A stretch of DNA of 64,000 bases from JAOUEA01 sp963762075 (lineage in GTDB: Bacteria; Actinomycetota; UBA4738; HRBIN12). The stretch spans positions 310,001-374,000 of the forward strand of contig CAVXJC010000006.1 of NCBI GenBank assembly GCA_963762075.1. The letters are read 5' to 3'. Below the pieces are notes generated by a model. The model saw only the letters and a program-made list of their open reading frames with translations. It searched no databases and was not told the origin of the DNA. This document shows positions 11,149 through 19,499 of the stretch, in pieces (position 1 is the first letter of the stretch; every line of letters starts with the position of its first letter). A program made the position numbers and the translations under genes.

Positions 11149-11564
11149 TTGGCCGTGACCTCGATCGTGCGCGCCTTGGCCTCTTCGCGCTTCGGCACGA
11201 GCACGGTCAAGACGCCGTTGTCGAACGACGCCTCGATGCGCTCGGAGTCGGCGACGCGGGGCAGGCGCACCGACCGCGCGAACGAGCCGTAACTACGCTC
11301 GATGCGGTGGTATTGCCCCTCGCCCTCGTCGCGTGAGAACTCCCGCTGGCCGCGGAGCGTCAGCGTACCGTCCTCGAAGGTGAGCTCGACATCGTCCGAA
11401 CGCATGCCCGGAAGATCGACCGTCACCTCGAAGCGGTCTTCGTTCTCGCGGATGTCGAGCGCCGGAACCCAAGCATTCTTCGAGAACGCCTGGCCGACCA
11501 TCCGGTCGAACTCGGCTTCCACACCCTTGAGATCACGGAACGGATCCCATCTGGTGAGCATCAC
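11145..11564 (-). CDS. Hsp20 / alpha-crystallin small heat-shock protein
   Basis: This 139-residue small heat-shock protein begins with MLTRWDPFRDLKGVEAEFDR. The alpha-crystallin domain spans about residues 35-135, with the family signature VDLPGMRSDDVELTFEDGTL and the terminal-strand motif FDNGVLTVLVPK. It should form oligomers that hold unfolded proteins for the DnaK/ClpB system. It is inserted between dnaK and grpE with 4-bp overlaps on both sides (ATGA and GTGA), so it is translationally coupled within the operon. That position is uncommon compared with the simple dnaK-grpE-dnaJ order. Confidence 0.94.
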   Translation of the reverse strand: MMLTRWDPFRDLKGVEAEFDRMVGQAFSKNAWVPALDIRENEDRFEVTVDLPGMRSDDVELTFEDGTLTLRGQREFSRDEGEGQYHRIERSYGSFARSVRLPRVADSERIEASFDNGVLTVLVPKREEAKARTIEVTAK

Positions 11565-13438
11565 GACCCACCTCCTCCTTCCTCGACGATCTCGCCCTCG
11601 ACGACGTCGTCGTCGTCGGGCTCTGACTGGTCGGCGGCGGCTTCGGCACCGTCGCCGGTCGGCTCGCCTGCGGGAGCCGACGCCTGTTGGTTCTGAACCA
11701 TCGCCTGCCCGACGCGCTGGTAGACCTGCATCACCGCATCATTCGCCGCGGTCAACGCGGCGGCGTCGGACGACTCGTCATCCAGCAGCTTCTTCAGGTC
11801 CTCGTTCTTCGCCACCAGCTCGTCCTTGTCGGATCCATCGATCTTGTCGCCGTTGTCTTCCACGAACTTCGCGACCTGGTAGTGGAGCTGGTCGGCCGTG
11901 TTGCGTGCCTCAGCCGTCTCGCGCCTGGCATGGTCCTCCTCGGCGAACTTCTCGGCATCGGTCACCATGCGATCGATCTCTTCCTTGGACAGGCTCGTGC
12001 CGCCTGTGATCGTCATCGCCTGCTCCTTGCCGGTGGCCAGGTCCTTGGCGCTCACGTTCACGATGCCGTTGGCGTCGATGTCAAAGGCGACCTCGACCTG
12101 CGGCATCCCTCGAGGCGCGGGCGGGATACCCATGAGGTGGAACCGCCCGAGCGACTTCACGGCCGGGTTCATCACCGTTTCGGCCTCGCCCTGCAGCACG
12201 TGGATCTCCACGGTCGTCTGGTTGTCGTCGGCGGTCGTGAAGATCTCCGACTTGCGGGTCGGGATCGTGGTGTTTCGCTCGATGAGCTTCGTGAAGATGC
12301 CGCCCTTCGTTTCGACACCGAGCGTGAGCGGCGTCACGTCGAGCAGCAGGATGTCCTTCACGTCTCCCTTGAGGACGCCCGCCTGGATCGCTGCGCCCAC
12401 AGCCACGACTTCGTCAGGGTTCACGCCCTTGTGCGGCTCCTTGCCGCCTGTGAGCGACTTCACGAGCTCCTGGATCATCGGCATACGGGTCGAGCCACCC
12501 ACGAGGATCACGTGATCGATCTGGTCGGCGGACTTCCCCCAGTCGGCGATCGCCTGTTCGAACGGAACCTTGCAGCGCTGCACGAGATCGGCGGTCATGC
12601 GCTCGAGCTCGCTGCGCGTGAGCTTCTGCTCCATGTGGAGCGGACCCTCGGCCGTGGCCGTGACGAACGGCAGATTGATCGTGGTCTCGGCGACCTGGCT
12701 GAGCTCGATCTTGGCCTTCTCGGCGGCTTCCTTGAGCCGTTGCAGGGCCATGCGGTCCTTGCCGAGGTCGACGCCGTGCGAGTTCTTGAACTCGGTCACG
12801 AGCCAGTCGATCACCCGCTGGTCCCAGTCATCGCCGCCGAGCTGAGTGTCGCCGTGGGTGGCCTTGACCTCGAACACCCCTTCGCCGATCTCCATCAACG
12901 AGACGTCGAACGTGCCGCCACCGAGGTCGAACACGAGCACCGTCTGCTCGGTGTCCTGCTTGTCGAGCCCGTAGGCGAGCGCGGCAGCGGTCGGCTCGTT
13001 GATGATGCGCAGTACCTCGAGCCCCGCGATCTGGCCGGCTTCCTTGGTGGCTTGGCGCTGCGCGTCGTCGAAGTACGCGGGCACCGTGACGACCGCTTGC
13101 GTGACCGTGTCGCCGAGGAAGGCCTCGGCGTCGCGCTTGAGCTTCAACAGGATCTGCGCGCTGACCTCCTGAGGGGTCCAGGCCTTGCCGTCGAGGTCGA
13201 GGGACCAGTCCTTGTCGCCCATCTGGCGCTTGACCGACCTGATCGTGCGGTCGGGATTGGTGATGGCCTGTCGCTTGGCGACCTCGCCCACCAAGATCTC
13301 GTTGTTCTTGGAGAAGCCGACCACCGACGGGGTCGTGCGGCTTCCCTCTGCGTTCGGAACGACGGCGGGCTCGCCGGCTTCCAGCACGGCGACCACCGAG
13401 TTCGTGGTGCCGAGGTCGATGCCCACTGCTCGACTCAT
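11561..13438 (-). CDS. dnaK: DnaK (Hsp70) chaperone
   Basis: This is a 625-residue Hsp70. The start is the ATG at 13438, giving MSRAVGIDLGTTNSVVAVLE, with AGGAG/GAGAGG just upstream. An apparent upstream extension of 48 codons crosses the promoter and is not coding. Signatures include the ATPase phosphate loops IDLGTTNS and VFDLGGGTFDVSLMEIG, plus VGGSTRMPMIQ. The linker is VLLLDVTPLTLGVET, and the lid ends in an acidic Gly-rich tail. It binds and releases unfolded chains with DnaJ and GrpE, and in this lineage it is also the likely corepressor of HspR. It is the first gene of the seven-gene operon. Confidence 0.97.
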   Translation of the reverse strand: MSRAVGIDLGTTNSVVAVLEAGEPAVVPNAEGSRTTPSVVGFSKNNEILVGEVAKRQAITNPDRTIRSVKRQMGDKDWSLDLDGKAWTPQEVSAQILLKLKRDAEAFLGDTVTQAVVTVPAYFDDAQRQATKEAGQIAGLEVLRIINEPTAAALAYGLDKQDTEQTVLVFDLGGGTFDVSLMEIGEGVFEVKATHGDTQLGGDDWDQRVIDWLVTEFKNSHGVDLGKDRMALQRLKEAAEKAKIELSQVAETTINLPFVTATAEGPLHMEQKLTRSELERMTADLVQRCKVPFEQAIADWGKSADQIDHVILVGGSTRMPMIQELVKSLTGGKEPHKGVNPDEVVAVGAAIQAGVLKGDVKDILLLDVTPLTLGVETKGGIFTKLIERNTTIPTRKSEIFTTADDNQTTVEIHVLQGEAETVMNPAVKSLGRFHLMGIPPAPRGMPQVEVAFDIDANGIVNVSAKDLATGKEQAMTITGGTSLSKEEIDRMVTDAEKFAEEDHARRETAEARNTADQLHYQVAKFVEDNGDKIDGSDKDELVAKNEDLKKLLDDESSDAAALTAANDAVMQVYQRVGQAMVQNQQASAPAGEPTGDGAEAAADQSEPDDDDVVEGEIVEEGGGGS

Positions 13439-13504
13439 GAAGCCTCTCCTCTCGATCGACGATGATCCGCGGGCTTCTGCGTGCCCCGCAGTCGGTACCA
13501 ACAC

Positions 13505-13534
13505 AGGGTAAGACTTGAGTATTCCATTGACAAG
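13505..13534 (-). promoter_or_regulatory. dnaK promoter overlapped by a HAIR (HspR) operator
   Basis: On the minus strand, a -35 TTGTCA (13533-13528) and a -10 TACCCT (13510-13505) are separated by exactly 17 bases. Inside lies a HAIR-like repeat at 13514-13534: CTTGTCA, seven bases, ACTCAAG. One half matches the known consensus CTTGAGT-N7-ACTCAAG perfectly and the other in four of seven positions. It covers the -35 and the spacer, so HspR bound here would block RNA polymerase. Confidence 0.8.
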
Positions 13535-13726
13535 TTCCTTGCTAGTCACGTCGCGATGCTGCTGAGAGTTTTTGCCCCACAAGCGTACGGGATTTCGGTT
13601 CAGCGTCCATCCTGGTGGGGTTCACGCCGATCCGGTACGCGGTAGCTCTCGAGGTCAAGGAAGGCAGGTTTCGTGCCGAAAAGGCACTAGAACCAACGGT
13701 CCCGACCGAAAGGAACGAATCCAGCG

Positions 13727-14419
13727 GTGAGCGTTCCACGCGAGCATGCGCGTCCCCATGCCCAAGACGCCGACCAAGCCGTGCTGAGCACGGTGGAGTC
13801 GCTGATGCTCGAAGAGCGAACGCGCTGGGCCATGACGATCCACGATGGCCTGACACAGTCGGTGACGAGCGCGATCCTCGAACTGCAGGTGCTCCGTCAC
13901 CGCATCGAGACCGACCCGGCGGCGGCGGTGGACTCGCTCAGCACGGTCGAAGAGGCGATCCGCCACGACCTGAGTGAGATCCGTGAGGTGCTCTTCCAGC
14001 TCGACGAGGGCTTGCTCCGCGAGGACCCGTCATTCGCCACCTTCGTGAACGAGCTGGTCAACCGGTGGAAGCTGCCCGCTCGGGTCACCATCGAGGGCGA
14101 CGTCGAGGCGGTGCCGGCGGCCATCCTGGAAACGGCGCACAGCGTGGTCGGTGAAGCGCTGGCCAACGCCGCAAAGCATTCCGGCTCCAAAGACGTGACC
14201 GTGAAGGTCGTTGCCGAAGCGAACGCACTGCGCATCGAGGTCACCGATCGCGGTCAGGGCATCGCCGCGATGACCGACGACGACCCGCACTTCGGACTTC
14301 GCTTGCTTCGCACCCGTGTACATGAGATCGACGGCTCGATCGAGATCGAGTCGACCCCCGGACGCGGCGTTCGTGTGATCGCCGTGCTCCCCGTCGGAGG
14401 GCAAGGAGAGAGCAGATGA
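13727..14419 (+). CDS. Soluble histidine kinase, NarL/HisKA_3 type
   Basis: This 230-residue sensor kinase has no membrane helix or recognisable sensor domain. The dimerisation/phosphoacceptor helix carries the HisKA_3 motif in TIHDGLTQSVTSAI (His near residue 39). The HATPase_c domain shows an N-box in VVGEALANAAKHSG, a G1 box at TDRGQGI and a G2-like FGLRLLRTRV. It should phosphorylate the response regulator encoded next, whose start overlaps its stop as ATGA. The start is a GTG at 13727, after an AAAGGAA-type site. The signal is unknown and may be an unencoded partner or a cytoplasmic cue. The 288 bp upstream (13439-13726) hold the dnaK promoter and nothing else obvious. Confidence 0.85.
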   Translation: MSVPREHARPHAQDADQAVLSTVESLMLEERTRWAMTIHDGLTQSVTSAILELQVLRHRIETDPAAAVDSLSTVEEAIRHDLSEIREVLFQLDEGLLREDPSFATFVNELVNRWKLPARVTIEGDVEAVPAAILETAHSVVGEALANAAKHSGSKDVTVKVVAEANALRIEVTDRGQGIAAMTDDDPHFGLRLLRTRVHEIDGSIEIESTPGRGVRVIAVLPVGGQGESR

Positions 14420-15087
14420 GGATCTTGGTGGTGGACGACCACGCGCTCGTGCGTCGTGGCATGAGCTACGTGGTGAAGGAAGGCTTCCCTGACGCGGAGG
14501 TTGTCGAGGCCGAGAGTGCCACCGTGGCGCTCGAGGCGCTGCACGCCAATGCCGACATCGACATCGCGCTCGTCGATGTGCGCATGCCCGACCTCGACGG
14601 CCTCGAGCTGTTGCGCGCGATCAAGTCCGAGTGGGCCGGGATCCCGGTGATCATGCTCTCCACGTACGAGAACGCCCCCTACGTCAAGCGCGCGCTCGCC
14701 GACGGCGCCGCGGGCTACCTGTTGAAGGACGCGACACCCGAGGACCTGTCGCAGGCGATCAACGTCGCGATGTCGGGGAGCGGCAACGTGCTCAGTCCCC
14801 GAGTCATCCAGAACCTGTTCGACGAGCAGCTCAACGGGGGGAGCGAGAACGGCCGCCGCAACGAGTACAGCCTGACCCAGCGCGAGAACGACATCTTGGC
14901 CCGCCTGGCGGAAGGACGCTCGAACCGAGAGATCGCACAGTCGCTGTTCCTGTCGGAGAAGACGGTGAAGGCGCACCTGGCGGCGGTCTTCCGCAAGCTC
15001 GGCGTCACCAACCGCACGCAGGCCGCGATGATGGCCGTGCAGATGGGCGTGGGGCCGGTCCCGGGCGCGCTCGCAGTGAACGACTGA
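14416..15087 (+). CDS. LuxR/NarL-family response regulator
   Basis: This 223-residue protein has an N-terminal receiver domain (VVDDHALVRRG, phosphoacceptor Asp in IALVDVRMPDLDGLE, Lys in YLLKDATPEDL). The C-terminal HTH has the LuxR signature TQRENDILARLAEGRSNREI and KTVKAHLAAVFRKLGVTNRT. It is a DNA-binding partner of the preceding kinase, with a 4-bp overlap. Targets are unknown. The divergent heat-shock operon is on the other side of the kinase, but nothing here shows a regulatory link. Confidence 0.92.
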   Translation: MRILVVDDHALVRRGMSYVVKEGFPDAEVVEAESATVALEALHANADIDIALVDVRMPDLDGLELLRAIKSEWAGIPVIMLSTYENAPYVKRALADGAAGYLLKDATPEDLSQAINVAMSGSGNVLSPRVIQNLFDEQLNGGSENGRRNEYSLTQRENDILARLAEGRSNREIAQSLFLSEKTVKAHLAAVFRKLGVTNRTQAAMMAVQMGVGPVPGALAVND

Positions 15088-15141
15088 CGGCACCTGGCCC
15101 CCGTCCGAGGTGCGCCTCGGTGGCCCGGCGCCCGGCGAGAG

Positions 15142-16191
15142 CTACCGGCCGGCGATCGAACCCGCCGCGCCCTCGCTCGCCTTGACCCAGCCGTCGAGGG
15201 CGGCGGCTGCCGCGCGCGAATCGACCGCCTCGGCGGCGAGCGAGATCCCCTCGGCGAGGTCGCGAGCTCGTCCCGCCACGTGGAGCGCCGCCCCGGCGTT
15301 GAGCAGCACGACGTCACGCCTCGGTCCGGGTTCACCGCCGAGTACCTTCAGCACGATGTCGGCCGAGTCCCCCGCGTCGCCCCCTTGCAGATCGTCGATC
15401 GTCGCTCGGGCGAAGCCGAGCTCGGCAGGATCGATGGTGGTCTCGAGTACCTGTCCGTCTCGAACTTCGTAAGCCGTGCTCGGGCCGGTCGTCGAGAGCT
15501 CGTCGAGCCCGTCGTCTCCCCGGAACAGCATCGCTCGCGTGCCCCGCCTGGCCAGCACCTCGGCCATCAACGGCAGCATCCGGGCGTCCGAGCATCCGAC
15601 CGCCTGCGCGACCGGACGGGCGGGGTTCGTGAGCGGTCCGAGGAAATTGAAGACCGTCGGCACACGCAGCTCCCGCCGCACCGGACCCGCGTGGGCCATC
15701 GCCGGGTGGAACATCGGCGCGAACAGGAAGGCGATGCCGGCCTCAGCCAGGCAGCGCTCGACGCCCGTTGCGTCCAGATCGATCCTCACACCGAGCGCCT
15801 CGAGCACGTCGGCCGATCCACAGTGCGAGCTCGCGGCACGGTTGCCATGTTTGGCGACCGGTACGCCGGCACCGGCCACCACGATCGCACTGATCGTCGA
15901 GATGTTGAACGTGCCGCTGCGGTCACCGCCCGTGCCGACGATGTCGACGGGCGGCGCGGGCGGGTGCACGGGGTTCGCGAAGTCGAGCATCGTTCGGGCG
16001 AGACCTTCGATCTCGTCGGCCGTCTCGCCCTTGGTGCGAAGCGCCATGAGGAAGCCGCCGATCTGTCCGGGCGTGGCCTCGCCGGCCATGACGCGGCGCA
16101 TCGCCTCGGCCGCCTCGTCTGCCTCGAGCGCCTCGTGCCGCACGAGGCGCGTGAGGGTGCGCGGCCAGAAATCCGGGTCGGTCTCGCTCAT
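15142..16191 (-). CDS. trpD: Anthranilate phosphoribosyltransferase
   Basis: TrpD transfers phosphoribose from PRPP to anthranilate in tryptophan synthesis. The 349-residue protein has the glycine-rich PRPP loop VDIVGTGGDRSGTFNIST (about residues 82-99) and KHGNRAASSHCGSADVLEAL. The acidic metal-binding region reads FRGDDGLDELSTTGPS. The N-terminal helical domain contains GQIGGFLMALRTKGET. Length and motifs are normal. It stands alone, with no other trp genes in the window, as happens in many actinobacteria. It is convergent with the preceding response regulator, with 54 bp between them. Confidence 0.96.
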   Translation of the reverse strand: MSETDPDFWPRTLTRLVRHEALEADEAAEAMRRVMAGEATPGQIGGFLMALRTKGETADEIEGLARTMLDFANPVHPPAPPVDIVGTGGDRSGTFNISTISAIVVAGAGVPVAKHGNRAASSHCGSADVLEALGVRIDLDATGVERCLAEAGIAFLFAPMFHPAMAHAGPVRRELRVPTVFNFLGPLTNPARPVAQAVGCSDARMLPLMAEVLARRGTRAMLFRGDDGLDELSTTGPSTAYEVRDGQVLETTIDPAELGFARATIDDLQGGDAGDSADIVLKVLGGEPGPRRDVVLLNAGAALHVAGRARDLAEGISLAAEAVDSRAAAAALDGWVKASEGAAGSIAGR

Positions 16192-16295
16192 CGCGGCCCG
16201 ACGCTAGCAGGTGATGCATCTGGCTCGGAAGCCGAGCGGTTCGCAGGTCGCACGCTCGCTACACTGGGGCTCCGTCGGACGTCCGGCGGGTGCAC

Positions 16296-16366
16296 GCGGG
16301 TGTGGTTCAATGGCAGAACGTGAGCTTCCCAAGCTCGAGACGGGGGTTCGATTCCCCTCACCCGCT
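16296..16366 (+). tRNA. tRNA-Gly (anticodon CCC)
   Basis: A complete 71-nt cloverleaf can be drawn. The acceptor arms are GCGGGTG/CACCCGC and the D-arm is GTTC-loop-GAAC. The anticodon arm is TGAGC/GCTCG with loop TTCCCAA (anticodon CCC). The T-arm has loop TTCGATT, and the discriminator base is T. The CCA end is not encoded. Confidence 0.93.
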
Positions 16367-16400
16367 CCGATCCGCGCCACGTCCCACGCCGTTCGCTCGT

Positions 16401-17104
16401 TCAGGCACGGCCGAGGTAGCGCGGAGCGGTCGGGCAGAGATCGCGCAGCGGGCACTGGCGGCAGCGCGGCATGGGCGCCTTGCAGATCTCGCGACCCAGC
16501 CTGATGAACCCGACGTGCATCGGCGTGCGGAGCCCATCGGGCACGAGATCGTGTAGCACGCGGTCGGCCTTCTCGGCACTCGCTCTCGGCGGGATCAGTC
16601 CGAGACGCCTCGTCACTCGGTGCACATGCGTATCGACCGGCATCGCGTCGCGGCCGAGTGCGAAGCTCAACACGACCGCGGCGGTCTTCGGCCCGATGCC
16701 GGGAAGCGTCATCAGGTACTCACGCGCGTCGGCATCGGGCATCTCGCGGAGTCGAGAGAGGTCGAACCTCCCCTCCCGCTCGTACACCTCGCGCAGGATC
16801 GCCTGGATGCGCGGCGCCTTCGAGTTCGCGAGCCCGCCGCTGCGGATCGCGTCGGCGACCGTGGCCTCAGCCGCGCCGATGATGTCGGCCATGAGCCCGG
16901 GAACGTTCGCTGGAGCTCGGCGAACGCACGCTCAGCGTTCACGTCGCTCGTGTGCTGGCTCAGCACTGTGAGCACCAGCTCGTCGAGCGGATCGACAGCT
17001 CGCGGCGGATCGAGAGGGCCGTATCGCTTGGCGAGACGGTTCGCGATCGCTCGGATGCGGCGACGGGTCGGGGGGGCCCAACCCTCGTCGGCAACCGGGC
17101 TCAC
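16401..17104 (-). CDS. nth: Endonuclease III (Nth), interrupted by one frameshift
   Basis: This is a base-excision-repair DNA glycosylase/AP lyase. The start is a GTG at 17104, overlapping the dnaB stop as GTGA. The first about 70 residues (RRIRAIANRLAKRYG, LVLTVLSQHTSDVNAERAF) lie in one frame. The rest lies in another: the helix-hairpin-helix LPGIGPKTAAVVLSFA with the catalytic Lys, and VDTHVHRVTRRLGL with the catalytic Asp. The 4Fe-4S motif C-x6-C-x2-C-x5-C follows (CKAPMPRCRQCPLRDLC). The switch is at about 16889-16891, where TGGCC should read TGGGCC to give SWADI. With that base added, the protein is 234 residues, normal for Nth. Confidence 0.93.
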
Positions 17105-18471
17105 TGCTGGCCGCGCGCGCCGTTTCGGAACTGCGTGAGCGAAGGCTCGAACCCGAGCGGGATGTTGTCTGTCGGTCCGTTGCGGTGCTTCGACACGATC
17201 AGCTCGGCGAGCTTCTTCTTCTCGGGGTCGGCATCGTCGCGGTGGATGAACATCACGATGTCTGCGTCTTGTTCGATCGCTCCGCTTTCGCGAAGGTCCG
17301 AGAGCTGCGGACGCTTGTCGGCTCGGGCCTCGGGGTTGCGGTTGAGCTGGCTGACCGCGATCACGGGGATCTCGAGCTCCTTGGCGAGCATCTTGAGCGA
17401 CCGGCTGATCTCGGCGATCTCCTGCTGGCGGGAATCGGGCCGGCGCCCGCCCATGCCCGGGTGCCCCATGAGCTGGAGGTAGTCGACGATGATCAGCGAG
17501 AGTCCACGCTTGCCTGTTCGCATGCGGCGCGCCTTGGCTCGGATATCGACGATGTTGGTGTTGCCCGAGTCGACGATCGACAACGGCGCATCGTGCAACA
17601 CCTCGGCCGCCTGCACCACTGCCTGCCAGTCGTTGGGGCCGACGCGCTTGTTGCGGATGCGATCCCAGGGAACGCGTGCCTCGGCGCAGAGCAGACGCAT
17701 GCCGATCTCCCACCGCGACATCTCGAGGGAGAAGATCGCGACGGTGTTGTTCGCCACCGCGATGTTGCGAGCCATGTTCACCGCGAGCGAGCTCTTGCCC
17801 ATGCCGGGGCGGGCCGCGAGCACGATCAGGTTGCCGGGCTGCAAGCCCGATGTGAGGTTATCGATGTCGATGAAACCCGTCGGCAGCCCCGTGTAGGCGG
17901 ACTCGCGGGTCTGTATCGATTCGAGGTCGAGCATCGCCTGGTCGACCAGGTCGCGCAGGATCGCCATCTCTTCTCGATCCTCGCGACGCGCCACCTCGTA
18001 GATGCGCTGTTCCGCCTCGTCGGCCACCGCCTCGGCGTCGTCGGTCGAGGCGTAGGCCCGATCCATGATGTCGGCAGCCGCCGAGATCAGGCGGCGACGC
18101 AGCGCCGCCTTCGACACGATCTCGGCGTAGTAGCCCGCCGAGGCCGGAGTCGGCACCTCATTGGCGAGGTCGGCAAGGTACAGGCGGCCGCCGATGTCGT
18201 CGAGCGATCCATCGCGCTCGAGCGCCACCGCCGCTGAAACGATGTCGACCGGCTCGCCGCGGGCGAACAACCCCCGAAGCGCGGAGTAGATGCGTCCGTG
18301 CACCGAACGGTAGAAGTCGTCGGCCTCGAGGATCTCGACGACATCGGCGACGGCTTCGTTCGACAGGAGCATGGCGCCCAGCACCGAGGCTTCGGCCTCC
18401 AGGTTGTGTGGGGGAAGCCTGTGCCCCTCGCCTGTGGGCAAGCGTCGAACGTCATCGGCCGTGCGCGCCAT
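17101..18471 (-). CDS. dnaB: Replicative DNA helicase DnaB
   Basis: This is a 456-residue RecA-fold hexameric helicase. The N-terminal DnaB domain begins PPHNLEAEASVLGAMLLSNE. The C-terminal motor has Walker A in ARPGMGKSSLA (about residues 220-230), Walker B LSLIIVDYLQLM, and LNRNPEARADKRPQLSDLRE then SGAIEQDADIV. It unwinds DNA at the replication fork. There is no intein, unlike in mycobacteria. It lies 300 bp downstream of rplI on the same strand, with a terminator-like hairpin and DnaA-box-like sites between, so it likely has its own promoter. The stop overlaps the start of nth. Confidence 0.97.
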   Translation of the reverse strand: MARTADDVRRLPTGEGHRLPPHNLEAEASVLGAMLLSNEAVADVVEILEADDFYRSVHGRIYSALRGLFARGEPVDIVSAAVALERDGSLDDIGGRLYLADLANEVPTPASAGYYAEIVSKAALRRRLISAAADIMDRAYASTDDAEAVADEAEQRIYEVARREDREEMAILRDLVDQAMLDLESIQTRESAYTGLPTGFIDIDNLTSGLQPGNLIVLAARPGMGKSSLAVNMARNIAVANNTVAIFSLEMSRWEIGMRLLCAEARVPWDRIRNKRVGPNDWQAVVQAAEVLHDAPLSIVDSGNTNIVDIRAKARRMRTGKRGLSLIIVDYLQLMGHPGMGGRRPDSRQQEIAEISRSLKMLAKELEIPVIAVSQLNRNPEARADKRPQLSDLRESGAIEQDADIVMFIHRDDADPEKKKLAELIVSKHRNGPTDNIPLGFEPSLTQFRNGARGQQ

Positions 18472-18555
18472 CTACCCCTCCCCTGCGGAGCCCGCGCTCG
18501 CGGCGGGTCCGCTCCTCGATCTTGGGGAAGCTACGCCCGCTCACGGCGGCGCGAC

Positions 18556-18660
18556 AGTGGACAACCTCGGTGGATTGTTCGGGTGCAGGTCGCGAGCCCA
18601 GAATGATTGTCACTCCGCCTCTGACCTGCGCTTTCCACATGTGGATAACCATGTGGAAGA
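18556..18660. promoter_or_regulatory. Cluster of DnaA-box-like sites and a palindrome upstream of dnaB
   Basis: The 300-bp space between rplI and dnaB (18472-18771) has no gene. It contains a perfect DnaA box TTATCCACA on the minus strand (18648-18640). Two variants with CCACA cores flank it: CTTTCCACA at 18631-18639 plus strand, and TCTTCCACA at 18660-18652 minus strand. TTGTCCACT lies at 18564-18556 on the minus strand, one base off an actinobacterial variant. The central sites also form an inverted repeat, TTCCACATG-N8-CATGTGGAA (18633-18658). The region is AT-richer than its surroundings. It probably holds the dnaB promoter. Confidence 0.55.
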
Positions 18661-18715
18661 TTGTGAATCACACGTATGACATTCATTCGTGGGGATCGAC
18701 CCGGCTCGTCGACGA

Positions 18716-18744
18716 CGAAGGCCGGGCACGAGGCCCGGCCTTCG
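18716..18744 (-). terminator. Terminator-like hairpin after rplI
   Basis: A perfect inverted repeat with 12-base arms (CGAAGGCCGGGC / GCCCGGCCTTCG) and a 5-base loop lies 28 bp past the rplI stop. No T-run follows on the minus strand, but strong GC-rich stems without U-tracts are common at actinobacterial operon ends. Confidence 0.55.
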
Positions 18745-18771
18745 GTCGGTGCTGGTGGCGCCGCTCCATGC

Positions 18772-19227
18772 TCAGCCCGCAGGCACGACCTCGACGGTGA
18801 CGATGGGGTCGACCTGATGGAAGAGGTGCACGCGAACCTCGTGGGCGCCGACCGAGCGGATCGGTTCCTCGAGGTGCACGTCGCGCTTGTCGACCGCCAC
18901 GCCCGGATGCTGCGCGGCGATCGCGTCGGCGACGTGCTCGGCGGTGACCGATCCGAAGAGCTTGCCCTCGTCGCCGGCCCTCGCCTTCACTTGGATCGGT
19001 CCACCCGATATGAGCTTCGAGGCGATCGCCTCGAACTCACCCTTGCGGGCGTATTGACGCCGTTCGTGCGCGCGCCGCAGGTTGTCGGCCTGCTGCGTGG
19101 CGCCCTTGTGCGCCTTGACCGCCATCGATCGAGGGAACAGGAAGTTCCGCGCGTAGCCGCCGGCAACCTCGACCACGTCTCCGGGGTCTCCGAGCTTGTC
19201 GACGGGCTTCTGGAGGATGACCTTCAT
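18772..19227 (-). CDS. rplI: 50S ribosomal protein L9
   Basis: This is L9 at 151 residues. The N-terminal domain starts MKVILQKPVDKLGDPGDVVE and contains GYARNFLFPRSMAVKAHKG, the conserved rRNA-binding loop. A long connecting helix (ATQQADNLRRAHERRQYAR) leads to a C-terminal domain with LFGSVTAEHVADAI. It bridges the 50S stalk base and is a normal member of the rpsF-ssb-rpsR-rplI operon. The start at 19227 overlaps the rpsR stop as ATGA. Confidence 0.97.
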   Translation of the reverse strand: MKVILQKPVDKLGDPGDVVEVAGGYARNFLFPRSMAVKAHKGATQQADNLRRAHERRQYARKGEFEAIASKLISGGPIQVKARAGDEGKLFGSVTAEHVADAIAAQHPGVAVDKRDVHLEEPIRSVGAHEVRVHLFHQVDPIVTVEVVPAG

Positions 19228-19499
19228 CGGCTCGAGTAGGGCAGCAGAGCCATCTCGCGGGCGTTCTTCACGGCCGTCGCGACGTCACGCTGATGCTGCA
19301 CGCAGTTGCCCGAAACCCGGCGGGCGCGGAGCTTGCCCCGCTCGCTCACGAACTTGCGCAGCGTGATGACGTCCTTGTAGTCGACGTAGTCGATGCGGTC
19401 CTTGCAGAAGATGCAGAACTTGCGTTTGCCCTTCTTCTGCCAGCCCTTCTCGTCCTTGTCGCGTCGGCGCTTCGGGCCTTCCCTCTTCTTCGGTGGCAT
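19224..19499 (-). CDS. rpsR: 30S ribosomal protein S18
   Basis: This is S18 at 91 residues from the ATG at 19499, which overlaps the ssb stop as TAATG. The core reads FCIFCKDRIDYVDYKDVITL then RKFVSERGKLRARRVSGNC. The C-x2-C pair, with the later Cys and His (CVQHQ), indicates the zinc-binding form of S18, which is relevant to zinc-dependent paralog switching in actinobacteria. A longer upstream reading in frame runs into ssb and is not coding. Confidence 0.96.
   Translation of the reverse strand: MPPKKREGPKRRRDKDEKGWQKKGKRKFCIFCKDRIDYVDYKDVITLRKFVSERGKLRARRVSGNCVQHQRDVATAVKNAREMALLPYSSR

Noticed and set aside
11687..13465. 592-residue open frame opposite dnaK
   Set aside because: It mirrors the dnaK codons, has no recognisable motifs, and dnaK is certain.
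13439..13582. N-terminal extension of dnaK by 48 codons
   Set aside because: It runs through the promoter and HAIR operator, has no Hsp70 similarity, and the ATG at 13438 has a strong ribosome-binding site.
18556..18660. Chromosomal origin (oriC)
   Set aside because: There is no dnaA, dnaN or AT-rich unwinding element nearby, and only four boxes. Kept as a DnaA-site cluster rather than an origin.
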